From Leclercia sp. LSNIH1 (GTDB lineage: Bacteria > Pseudomonadota > Gammaproteobacteria > Enterobacterales > Enterobacteriaceae), in contig NZ_CP026167.1 in NCBI RefSeq assembly GCF_002902985.1, positions 4,278,001 through 4,342,000 of the forward strand: DNA of 64,000 bases. The letters run 5' to 3'. Every line of letters starts with the position of its first letter. Position 1 is the first letter of the stretch. The position numbers were made by a program, and so were the translations under genes. The notes beneath the pieces are model-generated. The model was not told where the DNA came from. It saw only the letters and a program-made list of their open reading frames with translations, and made no database searches. Shown here piece after piece: positions 16,831-23,894 of this stretch.

Positions 16831-17067
16831 TTATAATTCATCTGGTGATATACGATCACGCCCCATTTTCTCAAGCAACTGTTGTAATCTCTTGGCTCTC
16901 AATTTCTGAGCCTTTTTCTCACCAATCTCCTGATAGTATTCTTCCCGGCGTTCCGCAACGACTTGACGGAACTTCTTCAAAAGCTGTTCCAGTGTTTTCA
17001 TATCTGTTGTCGCAGCTTCAGCTTGTATTTTTTTATACATATACATAACATGAAATTCATCAATCAT
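16831..17067 (-). CDS. Truncated H-NS-like protein (H-NST type) without DNA-binding domain
   Basis: 78 residues: a coiled-coil region like the H-NS N terminus (KTLEQLLKKFRQVVAERREEYYQEI, then LQQLLEKMGRDRISPDEL where H-NS has ..L...GIDP.EL). It stops where the linker to the DNA-binding domain would start; a TAA follows and no TWTGQGR motif is found. H-NST proteins of pathogenic E. coli have the same build and act as dominant-negative partners of H-NS, relieving silencing. It is the last gene of the operon that begins with the AlpA-like gene. GGAG precedes the ATG by 8 bases. Confidence 0.75.
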   Translation of the reverse strand: MIDEFHVMYMYKKIQAEAATTDMKTLEQLLKKFRQVVAERREEYYQEIGEKKAQKLRAKRLQQLLEKMGRDRISPDEL

Positions 17068-17128
17068 ATGGTTATCTCCGTTTGATTACAGGATTATTTC
17101 CCTCTGCACGAGGGAATATTGCCATGTT

Positions 17129-17494
17129 TCAATACTGATTCACAGTCATTTTTAACTTCCAGAAAATACGTTCATCCACATCATCCGGTTTGATGTTTTT
17201 CAGTACAAGCTCAATGATATGTTCTTTATGCCAGTATAAGATAGTATCTTTCAACTCATCCATATTGATCTCAGATACATCTTTGCCTCTTCCACTTTTA
17301 ACAGAGTCTTCAACTTCACAAGCAATCAAAACATCATAAAGTATCTCTGATAACATTTCCCCTGTTAAAATATTCATGGCTGTTTCAGGCTGTTTTTCAG
17401 AGATACTATAGATCGTTTCGCAATATCCCTGTAATACATTTGTGATAAGATTTATTGCCATTTTATTGCTTTCATTTAAAACAATCTCTTTCAT
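17129..17494 (-). CDS. Acidic hypothetical protein, AlpA operon
   Basis: 121 residues, acidic and helical (EIVLNESNKMAINLITNVLQ...YDVLIACEVEDSV). No recognised domain. Its general build (N-terminal helix, ILY/LLY patches, short length) is like the other small proteins of this operon, suggesting they may be divergent paralogues or parts of one complex; this is only an impression. Codon use very AT-rich. Confidence 0.6.
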   Translation of the reverse strand: MKEIVLNESNKMAINLITNVLQGYCETIYSISEKQPETAMNILTGEMLSEILYDVLIACEVEDSVKSGRGKDVSEINMDELKDTILYWHKEHIIELVLKNIKPDDVDERIFWKLKMTVNQY

Positions 17495-17559
17495 ACTGAT
17501 TCCTTTTCTTAAGTTAAATATTAGATAAATATTAGATAAATAGCGAGAAGGTATTAATA

Positions 17560-17796
17560 CTATTGATTAGATACTATATTGATGATTACAGAACCATATT
17601 CCAGATCCATCTCATCATACAGTGTCTCATTTACATAACGATTTAAATAATCTAACAAGGTCTTATCATTCATTATTTCTTCGACAGAGCTACCTCTTAA
17701 TGCGATAAATATATCCAAGCTCTCTTGGATAAGATTCATCACTTTAGGTGTTTTTTCACATAACATACTTACGATTACTGACATATCATTCTTCAT
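17560..17796 (-). CDS. Acidic hypothetical protein, AlpA operon
   Basis: 78 residues, acidic, helical (MSVIVSMLCEKTPKVMNLIQ...YLNRYVNETLYDEMDLEYG). The segment LL..LNRYVNETLYDEM resembles the LSEILYDVL segment of the 17129 gene and FYDLTCRSF of the 17847 gene, hinting at a shared fold. Function unknown. Spaced 65 bases from the next gene, 50 from the previous. Confidence 0.6.
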   Translation of the reverse strand: MKNDMSVIVSMLCEKTPKVMNLIQESLDIFIALRGSSVEEIMNDKTLLDYLNRYVNETLYDEMDLEYGSVIINIVSNQ

Positions 17797-17846
17797 CTGT
17801 TTTTCCTATTGTTTATAGTTAGCCCCTTCCGGGGCAAGATTAGTTC

Positions 17847-18143
17847 TTACTTTCTAAAGTTTTCTGAATACCCTACCAGCAGCGCTGCTACTTGTTCAAA
17901 GTTAACCTCATGAATATCACCACAGTTTTCTTCTTGCTTGGTGAATCTCTCAAAGTTATTCTGAATATGGTCAATCACATAAATAATAAATGGACTCATA
18001 AAATCAGGATCATCCAAATAATCATTGGCATCTCCATCGCCATTAACTTCCATAAACATATTCCAGCTTGCGCAAAATGATCTACAAGTAAGATCATAAA
18101 AAAGTTCTGTTGATTTGTTTTCAATAATATTTTCTTTAGTCAT
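17847..18143 (-). CDS. Acidic hypothetical protein, AlpA operon
   Basis: 98 residues, strongly acidic (NGDGDANDYLDDPDF), helical ends. No domain recognised. Preceded by a region containing the phrase TAGCCCCTTGCGGGGC, also found in variant form (TTAGCCCCTTCCGGGGC) before the 17560 gene, so the intergenic gaps in this operon share a hairpin. See the findings for this repeated intergenic stem. Confidence 0.6.
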   Translation of the reverse strand: MTKENIIENKSTELFYDLTCRSFCASWNMFMEVNGDGDANDYLDDPDFMSPFIIYVIDHIQNNFERFTKQEENCGDIHEVNFEQVAALLVGYSENFRK

Positions 18144-18191
18144 ATTTATACCCTCATAATTAAATGCTTTTTATTCATTTCGTTTGTTATT

Positions 18192-18206
18192 AGCCCCTTG
18201 CGGGGC
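18192..18206. repeat. Intergenic GC hairpin, one of two copies in the AlpA operon
   Basis: GCCCC-TTGCG-GGGC around 18192-18206, and GCCCC-TTCC-GGGGC around 17822-17835. Each sits between two genes of the operon; similar stem-loops may process or partly terminate the transcript. Confidence 0.45.
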
Positions 18207-18226
18207 CGAATAGATGACGCCAGCGA

Positions 18227-18544
18227 TTATGTATGCAAAATATAGTGACTCATCATATGATGTATCTGCCTCAGGTTGACAAGCACTTCATCAAAATATA
18301 CGTTTTTAAGCGATGCTTTATATTTATGTTTTTTCAAGAACTCATTAAAATCTTTCTTACCATTCTCTATTATTGATTTTAAAACACCTTCCATATAACC
18401 ATCATCTTCAAGATTATGATAGAATCTTTCCCCCATATACTCATGCATACATCGCAAATAGTAGTCATAGTCTTCGCCACTTTTCAGAACAAAGTATTTT
18501 GTATCATCATTACTAACATTTATTCCTATTTTTTGCACTTTCAT
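18227..18544 (-). CDS. Hypothetical protein, AlpA operon
   Basis: 105 residues, mixed helical (YFVLKSGEDYDYYLRCMHEYMGERFYHNLEDDG...), many aromatic and His residues in the C-terminal part (LRQIHHMMSHYILHT). No recognised family. It follows the AlpA-like gene by 19 bases and has GAGG before its ATG, so it is the second gene of the operon. Confidence 0.6.
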   Translation of the reverse strand: MKVQKIGINVSNDDTKYFVLKSGEDYDYYLRCMHEYMGERFYHNLEDDGYMEGVLKSIIENGKKDFNEFLKKHKYKASLKNVYFDEVLVNLRQIHHMMSHYILHT

Positions 18545-18563
18545 TTTCGCTTCCTCTTATATG

Positions 18564-18803
18564 TTATTTATTATTTTTGCGTGAATCGGAAATAGTATTT
18601 TCAATCCATGCATCGATCTCACTTTCCACAAATGCTACAGTTCTTGCCCCTATGATTACCTTATCTGGGAATCGGCCTTCCTTTATAAGCTCATACATTG
18701 TGGTTCTACCAAATCCGACTCTTCTCAGCACTTCAGGAATACGGATTAATCTTTTTCCAGCGATTTCATTTCTCATTTGTCTTTTCCTCTGTTGTTTCGA
18801 CAA
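18564..18803 (-). CDS. alpA: AlpA-family regulator/excisionase-like protein
   Basis: 79 residues with an MerR-like winged helix: RLIRIPEVLRRVGFGRTTMYELIKEGRFP, then KVIIGARTVAFVESEIDAWIENTI, the AlpA/phage regulator signature. AlpA proteins activate an element's own genes or integrase and act as directionality factors of P4-type islands. First gene of a leftward operon of small proteins ending in the truncated H-NS at 16831. Its presence 1.4 kb from the tRNA-derived att site is typical of integrated islands. Confidence 0.88.
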   Translation of the reverse strand: MSKQQRKRQMRNEIAGKRLIRIPEVLRRVGFGRTTMYELIKEGRFPDKVIIGARTVAFVESEIDAWIENTISDSRKNNK

Positions 18804-18972
18804 GAGCTATAGTAGGAAAAAATGAGATCGCTGGATGCAGAGATTGGCAAACAAGATTTTTTGCGAAAGTGGCAGGGCGTGGTTTTAGGGGAAAATGGGA
18901 GTTTGTGGATTTCGCTGATTTTGAAGGATGGGGACCAGACTTGACAGTGATCCCCTACATGCAGAAAGTGAG

Positions 18973-19878
18973 TTACTTCCCTTTTTTCTCGTCCTCCTCT
19001 TCTTTTTCGTTCATCTTCATCGCTTCGGCTACCTTAGTATCCATCATGTAATCGTTTTTACTCAGCCAGAGGTTAAACAGTCGATCAAATTCGCGCGTGA
19101 GCACTTTTTCAGCAAACGGCTTGTCGGTATCCTTGATTTGAGAGCCGCCTCTGATGACTTCAGAGTCGTTAGGGTAGAGGAGACGGGAAAACTGCTCATA
19201 AGAGATCTTGGCATCATTCCGCTTCGCCCAAAGCAGCAGATCAAGCATTGGGATAACCCTGAGGTTGATCACCTTTTTGACAGTGCTTAGTCCAAACCGA
19301 AACGAACCAATTGCTGGCTCGCCAACGGTATACTCCTTTCGCCATTGAGGAAGCATTCTTTTGATATGCTCAATAACCTCATCGTCAGTCAGAAACTTAA
19401 TGTTTAACCACAAATACAGTGGATGCCCATCATCAAACTCGTCAATGTCTCTCAGCTTCCGCATCCCATCCTCTTTTGATGTCGGGACAGACGATGCATC
19501 GGATGAGTAACCTACTCTGTGAAGTAGATCAAGGTCCCGTAGCCGTGCCTCGTAGCGGCTAATGTCGTTGACGGTCATATGCCTGACATGCAGCCGCGCA
19601 TCCACTAAAGGGTTTTTCTTTTTTGTAGTTGGGGCGGTTCTTTCTATCGAACTCGCTAAAAGAGGATGACCAGCCAGAATCTTGGCTTCTTCTTGCAGAT
19701 AGCGTTCATGCCGAGGGTGCTCTTCTTTACTAAAATCATGTCGGTGCAATGGTACACGCCGACTGATTTCATAACTCAGGTCGTTAACTGTGATCTCTTG
19801 AAGGACATCATAGTTGCTTAACTTGAACCACTGCTTAACAGCCTTCATTGTGTCACTGGCTTTCATCTGTATTACCAT
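18973..19878 (-). CDS. DUF6387 family protein
   Basis: 301 residues. Opening residues W..LSNYD (AVKQWFKLSNYDVLQE) and the body (HPLYLWLNIKFLTDDEVI, NLRVIPMLDLLLWAKRNDAKIS.EQFSRLLYPND) match the DUF6387 pattern commonly found near integrases of enterobacterial genomic islands. It may be a DNA-related island protein, but the function is unknown. Start at 19878 or at 19866 (MKASDTMKA); neither has a perfect ribosome site. GC content is close to 46%, distinctly higher than the operon downstream. Confidence 0.75.
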   Translation of the reverse strand: MVIQMKASDTMKAVKQWFKLSNYDVLQEITVNDLSYEISRRVPLHRHDFSKEEHPRHERYLQEEAKILAGHPLLASSIERTAPTTKKKNPLVDARLHVRHMTVNDISRYEARLRDLDLLHRVGYSSDASSVPTSKEDGMRKLRDIDEFDDGHPLYLWLNIKFLTDDEVIEHIKRMLPQWRKEYTVGEPAIGSFRFGLSTVKKVINLRVIPMLDLLLWAKRNDAKISYEQFSRLLYPNDSEVIRGGSQIKDTDKPFAEKVLTREFDRLFNLWLSKNDYMMDTKVAEAMKMNEKEEEDEKKGK

Positions 19879-19996
19879 TTCCTGACTGCATTAACAGCGT
19901 AAACGCCGATTTATCTTTTGGTTAAGTTACGTCAAGACTCTTGGTGTAGCGGGTTAGGCCGCTGAAAGAAAGCGTTTTTTATCTAAATCGTTCAAG

Positions 19997-20104
19997 ATGC
20001 CTTTAGCTGGTTCTGTGTTCGATGTTTATCATCCAGAGATGTACGCCAAAGGCCAGTGGCGTAATGAATTGATTTTAATTGACAATATTGTTATTCACGG
20101 CTGA
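19997..20104 (+). pseudogene. Short remnant open frame near the element end
   Basis: A 35-codon frame, MPLAGSVFDVYHPEMYAKGQ and onwards to HG, encodes plausible protein but has no ribosome site. It looks like the tail of a larger gene left by deletion. Low support. Confidence 0.25.
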
Positions 20105-20179
20105 AAATGTTGGTACATTTGTTGTTATAAATACTTAAGCATTATTAATTACACCTAAATAACATAGGATTAAGTGAAT

Positions 20180-20201
20180 GTTCGATTCCTGCAGGGGACA
20201 C
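20180..20201 (+). other. attR-like copy of the 3' end of tRNA-Arg(CCU)
   Basis: GTTCGATTCCTGCAGGGGACAC is identical to the T-arm and acceptor end of enterobacterial argW (tRNA-Arg CCU), minus the terminal CA. There is no tRNA upstream, so it is the duplicated att core left when an element integrated into argW. It marks the junction between block A and the chromosome. Confidence 0.8.
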
Positions 20202-20363
20202 TTTCCTGCCGTCAGATTTACCATTTTTTCCCGCAACTTCGTAAGTTACTTTCTGTTCAATAGCACCCATAAACACAACTTAACGGGTTGCTGTAATGTA
20301 CTCTCCCGCCATCAGAACGTATCCCTGGCTTACCAGGTAATACAAAATTGAACGGAGAAGTTG

Positions 20364-20585
20364 ATGAAAAAGATCCTGATCGCACTGGCTTTAATCGCCC
20401 CATGCTCAGCCTTTGCTGGGGTTGTGTTTCACCCTGTAGAACGCGCAGCCGTGGTCGCAAATTCCGCCCACCCGGTAGCGGCTGCAACGGTTACCGCGCA
20501 GGCAAGAAATCACCGTGCCGCCAGGGTAGATGCCGTTAACTGCAACGATGGGCATTGCGTACAGCGCGGTAACGTCATTCGCTAA
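20364..20585 (+). CDS. Small secreted/periplasmic protein
   Basis: 73 residues with a signal peptide cleaved after SAFA (KKILIALALIAPCSAFA). The mature part is short, basic and Ala/Val rich (VVANSAHPVAAATVTAQARN). It contains two cysteines (NCNDGHC). GGAG at 20354-20357 supports the start at 20364. Not a family I can name; YnfD-like or multiple-stress peptides are possible. First chromosomal gene after the att site, ended by the bidirectional terminator at 20594. Confidence 0.7.
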   Translation: MKKILIALALIAPCSAFAGVVFHPVERAAVVANSAHPVAAATVTAQARNHRAARVDAVNCNDGHCVQRGNVIR

Positions 20586-20593
20586 GCGTTACG

Positions 20594-20615
20594 GAGCCCC
20601 GAAAGCTCGGGGCTC
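20594..20615. terminator. Bidirectional terminator
   Basis: GAGCCCCGA (20594-20602) and TCGGGGCTC (20607-20615), between convergent genes. Confidence 0.75.
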
Positions 20616-20625
20616 TCACCAGATG

Positions 20626-22542
20626 TTATTTCATCGAATCATTCAGCAGTGACAACACTACCTGTGACGTCTGGTTGGCTTTGGTCATTAACGAGGCGAA
20701 CGTTTCCTGGAGCATCTGCGCCCGGGCCATACTGGACACTTCCGCGGCATAGTCCGCATCTTCAATCCGCGAGCGGGACGCACTGACCGCAACAGACATT
20801 GTCGCCTGGAGATTTTGCGTGGACTCCAACCGGTTCGCCACAGCGCCCAGCGTGCTGCGTCTTTCATCAACCTGTTTAATGGCATTATCGAGCGCGGCCA
20901 GAGGGTTCTCAGGATTTTTCAGGCGGATCTCATCGCCGACTTCATCGATATTCAGGGTCGTGTAGTTGGTCGCCGCATCCGTAGAGGCACTAAAAGACGC
21001 CTGGTAGTAGATCTGGAGATCCCCCAGACCATTCAACGTTTTTAGCAGGAAGCGGGCAGGATTCTCATCAGTCAAAACCAGAGTGGCTTTTTTTGTCTCA
21101 GTGCCGTTCACCACATCCATGTAGTAATTACCGTCTGCGTCCAGGCGCAGCACATCGTTTGAGATATTCCCTTTGGCATCGGTATAACGCACGTTGACCT
21201 TCGCAGGATCCATCGTGACCCGTGACGACCCGTTGACCTGATTCACATCAGAGAAATTATTCAGGCTGGTGGCGTTATTCGCCGTCACCACAAGCGAACT
21301 GTTTGTACCATCAGTCGTGGTCGTTACTGAGGCAGTGTAATAGTTAAAATTACCGTTGCCATCGTCCACTTCCATAATGTACTGGCTGCCTGACTTCAGG
21401 AGTCGGGAACTGGAGCCGGAAAGCGGATTATTACTCGCATCCCTGAAGCTCAACGCTGCGGTCGTGGCATCAATATTGGGCGTAGTCGTTACGACAGCCG
21501 GAAGCGTAGCGAAATCCGTATCCAGTTTTGCCGTGGTGCTGGTCATTTGTGCGGTGACGGCACCCGATGAACCGTAGCTCAGGGTTGCAGGATAATACAA
21601 ATCATCCTGCTCAATATAATACTGGCCGTTTGATTCTCTTAATGTCGGCGCGGGACTATTGCTTAACATTCCCCCGTTGGTATCGATATAGCTCACCGAA
21701 GTAATGGTCCGGCTACTTAGCTGGGTGACGCTGCTGTAGAGAGGCGTTCCATTGGTGGCACTGATATTTACAGTTCCGGTTCCGCTGGCGGTATCCCAGC
21801 TTGCGGCCGTGGTGGCCTGATAATAAGCCGGCTTGCCGTCGGCTCCCGTGTCCTGAATGTAATACCGGCCATCAGTGGCGTTTCGCACCAATTGCGGCGA
21901 GTTGTATGAGCCCGTCGGATACCAGGTTACGCTGACATTACCGCTGTTCAGGTCGATATTACTGGCATTTCCAGAAACCTGATTGATATCTGAAACCTTA
22001 CCGCTGATGCCACGAATAACGAAATCCTTCAGGCCGATACTCTCTACGCTGAAATTTTTCGATAAATCGAGGGAGATTTTTTCATTATCCCGGGTGCCGA
22101 CCTGAAAACCGACGGTACCCGCACTGCCATTCAACAGATTGATGCCGTTAAAGTCGACAGCGCCGTTCAGGCGGTCGATCTCTTTAAGGTTTAAGTTGAT
22201 TTCGGCCTGAATGGTATCGGCATCCACCAGGGTATTGGATTCACTGAGCCCTTTGACTGTAAGCTCGCGAATACGCTGCAAACGATTGTTAATTTCATCC
22301 ATTGCGCCTTCGGCCGTCTGAATCATCGACAAGCCATCACCAGCATTCCGCTGCGCCTGCTGCAGCCCATTTTGCTGGCTGGTCATGCGGTTAGCAATCG
22401 CCTGGTTGGCCGCATTGTCCTTCGCGCTATTGATACGCATGCCGGAAGACAAATTGCGGATAGACTGCTCCAGGGCAGAGGTGTTTTTTGCAGATTGACC
22501 CCGCAGCGTTAACGCCATCAGGTTAGTTTTTAGGCTCAGCAT
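20626..22542 (-). CDS. Flagellin (orphan copy)
   Basis: 638 residues. The conserved ends form the filament core: N-terminal D0/D1 (ALEQSIRNLSSGMRINSAKD, RELTVKGLSESNT) to about residue 140, and C-terminal D0 from about residue 560 (ESTQNLQATMSVAVSASRSR, then QMLQETFASLMTKANQTSQ). The long centre is variable, Ser/Thr/Asn-rich and beta-like, the surface-exposed domain. It starts unusually (MLSLKTNLMALTLRGQS) and differs from FliC. No flagellar neighbours occur, so it is an orphan flagellin, possibly an alternative-phase or lateral-type filament. Promoter at 22576-22602 is sigma-28-like. Confidence 0.92.
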   Translation of the reverse strand: MLSLKTNLMALTLRGQSAKNTSALEQSIRNLSSGMRINSAKDNAANQAIANRMTSQQNGLQQAQRNAGDGLSMIQTAEGAMDEINNRLQRIRELTVKGLSESNTLVDADTIQAEINLNLKEIDRLNGAVDFNGINLLNGSAGTVGFQVGTRDNEKISLDLSKNFSVESIGLKDFVIRGISGKVSDINQVSGNASNIDLNSGNVSVTWYPTGSYNSPQLVRNATDGRYYIQDTGADGKPAYYQATTAASWDTASGTGTVNISATNGTPLYSSVTQLSSRTITSVSYIDTNGGMLSNSPAPTLRESNGQYYIEQDDLYYPATLSYGSSGAVTAQMTSTTAKLDTDFATLPAVVTTTPNIDATTAALSFRDASNNPLSGSSSRLLKSGSQYIMEVDDGNGNFNYYTASVTTTTDGTNSSLVVTANNATSLNNFSDVNQVNGSSRVTMDPAKVNVRYTDAKGNISNDVLRLDADGNYYMDVVNGTETKKATLVLTDENPARFLLKTLNGLGDLQIYYQASFSASTDAATNYTTLNIDEVGDEIRLKNPENPLAALDNAIKQVDERRSTLGAVANRLESTQNLQATMSVAVSASRSRIEDADYAAEVSSMARAQMLQETFASLMTKANQTSQVVLSLLNDSMK

Positions 22543-22575
22543 TTCGATATACCGATACAGGTTTCTCTGAAGCTG

Positions 22576-22602
22576 TTATCGGTCGTACAGTAGATTAGTT
22601 GA
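22576..22602 (-). promoter_or_regulatory. Sigma-28 (FliA) promoter of the flagellin gene
   Basis: On the minus strand TCAA (22602-22599) is followed after 15 bases by ACCGATAA (22583-22576), matching TAAA-N15-GCCGATAA. It lies 34 bases upstream of the start codon. Confidence 0.8.
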
Positions 22603-22738
22603 TGATTTATTTGAGCCTTAACCAAATTTGGTAGGGGGCGTGGCGCATAATTGCGAATATGTTAATGCGTTCCAGCGTTAAGAAGATGCCCAAAAACCGA
22701 TAATAACCCTGCCAGTGGCGAGGTTTAAGGAGGATTAC

Positions 22739-23275
22739 ATGCCAAAAGCACTACTCATCATCGATATGCAGAATTTTGTCACAGAGAGAATTCAGCAGGG
22801 CGTGGATTACTTCCCGCATAACAGCATTGAAAACATGACCTCTGTAATTGAAAAATTCAGAAAATCAGGCCTTCCCGTCATCCACGTTCGCCACCAGACG
22901 CCTGAACAGGGCTCGCTTTTCCATCCCAGCTCCTCCTCCAGCTTACCCCTGGACGCCTTTAAAGAATCAGCGAACGAACCGGTCTTTATCAAACACACCT
23001 CCTCCGCGTTCAGCTCAACGGGATTACTGGATTATCTTCAGGATGCGCAAATTTCAGAGGTTGTTGTCACTGGCGCGGTGGCCGGATTTTGCGTTAACTC
23101 CACCGTCAGGATGGGTGCCGACCCTGGATTAAAGATGACGGTGCTAAAAGATGCGGTAATCAGCTTTGAACTGAGTCAAGCTCAGCTCAGCGCAAAAGTC
23201 ATTCATGATGTCACCCTTGCGCTGCTTGCGGCCGATTTTGCCCAGGTTATCCCTGCAGTGGAATTACAGGTATAA
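22739..23275 (+). CDS. Isochorismatase-family cysteine hydrolase
   Basis: 178 residues from the ATG at 22739 with AAGGAGG at 22727-22733. Contains the family catalytic triad Asp9 (LLIIDMQN), Lys85 (VFIKHTSSAF) and Cys118 (GAVAGFCVNSTV), in a Rossmann-like fold. Members hydrolyse amides or vinyl ethers (nicotinamidase, isochorismatase, biuret hydrolase); the substrate cannot be told from sequence. Cytoplasmic, single gene, transcribed toward yaiL. Confidence 0.9.
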   Translation: MPKALLIIDMQNFVTERIQQGVDYFPHNSIENMTSVIEKFRKSGLPVIHVRHQTPEQGSLFHPSSSSSLPLDAFKESANEPVFIKHTSSAFSSTGLLDYLQDAQISEVVVTGAVAGFCVNSTVRMGADPGLKMTVLKDAVISFELSQAQLSAKVIHDVTLALLAADFAQVIPAVELQV

Positions 23276-23309
23276 TCTGCCCATCATTTGACAGATTTCA
23301 GAAACGACG

Positions 23310-23849
23310 ATGACCAAACTCACACTACAAGAGCAGATGCTGAAAGCTGGCTTAGTCAGCAGTAAAAAGCTGGAAAAAGTGCAGCGCACCGCCAAAAAGT
23401 CCCGCGTCCAGGCGCGTGAGGCCCGGGAAGCGGTAGAAGTGAATAAGCAGGCGCAAATTGAGCGCGACAAAGAGCTTAGCGAACAGCAAAAGCAGGCGAC
23501 GCTGGCAAAAGAGTATAAGGCGCAGATCAAGCAGTTGATTGAGATGAACCGCATCGTCATTGCCAAAGGCGATATCGGCTTTAACTTCACCGACGGCAAT
23601 CTGATTAAAAAAATCACTGTGGATAAAATCACGCAAAAACAGCTGATCAATGGCCGTCTGGCGATTGCGCGTCTGGTTGCTGAAGCGGGTCGCGAGAGCG
23701 AATACGCCATCATCCCTGCCGTTGTGGCGAATAAAATTATGCAGCGTGATGCGAGCTATATCGTCTTCAGCGGCGAGCTGACGCAGGAAGCGAAGGATGA
23801 AGACGATCCATACGCCGATTTTGTCGTGCCTGACGATTTGATGTGGTAA
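23310..23849 (+). CDS. yaiL: YaiL, DUF2058 family nucleoid-associated protein
   Basis: 179 residues, the usual length. The first 80 residues form a long charged coiled coil (EQMLKAGLVSSKKLEKVQRT...), followed by the DUF2058 domain (AIAKGDIGFNFTDGN-like segment, VDKITQKQLINGRLAIARLV). It ends with an acidic tail (DEDDPYADFVVPDDLMW). Biochemical function is unclear; the E. coli homologue is classed as a nucleoprotein/polynucleotide-associated protein. A chromosomal core gene and the strongest host marker in the window. Confidence 0.92.
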   Translation: MTKLTLQEQMLKAGLVSSKKLEKVQRTAKKSRVQAREAREAVEVNKQAQIERDKELSEQQKQATLAKEYKAQIKQLIEMNRIVIAKGDIGFNFTDGNLIKKITVDKITQKQLINGRLAIARLVAEAGRESEYAIIPAVVANKIMQRDASYIVFSGELTQEAKDEDDPYADFVVPDDLMW

Positions 23850-23854
23850 CACTT

Positions 23855-23883
23855 AAAGGCCACCTCCCGGCGAGGTGGCCTTT
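23855..23883. terminator. Bidirectional terminator between yaiL and the T1SS genes
   Basis: AAAGGCCACCTC (23855-23866) pairs with GAGGTGGCCTTT (23872-23883), loop CCGGC; both sides end in A/T tracts. Confidence 0.9.
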
Positions 23884-23894
23884 CTCCATACTTA

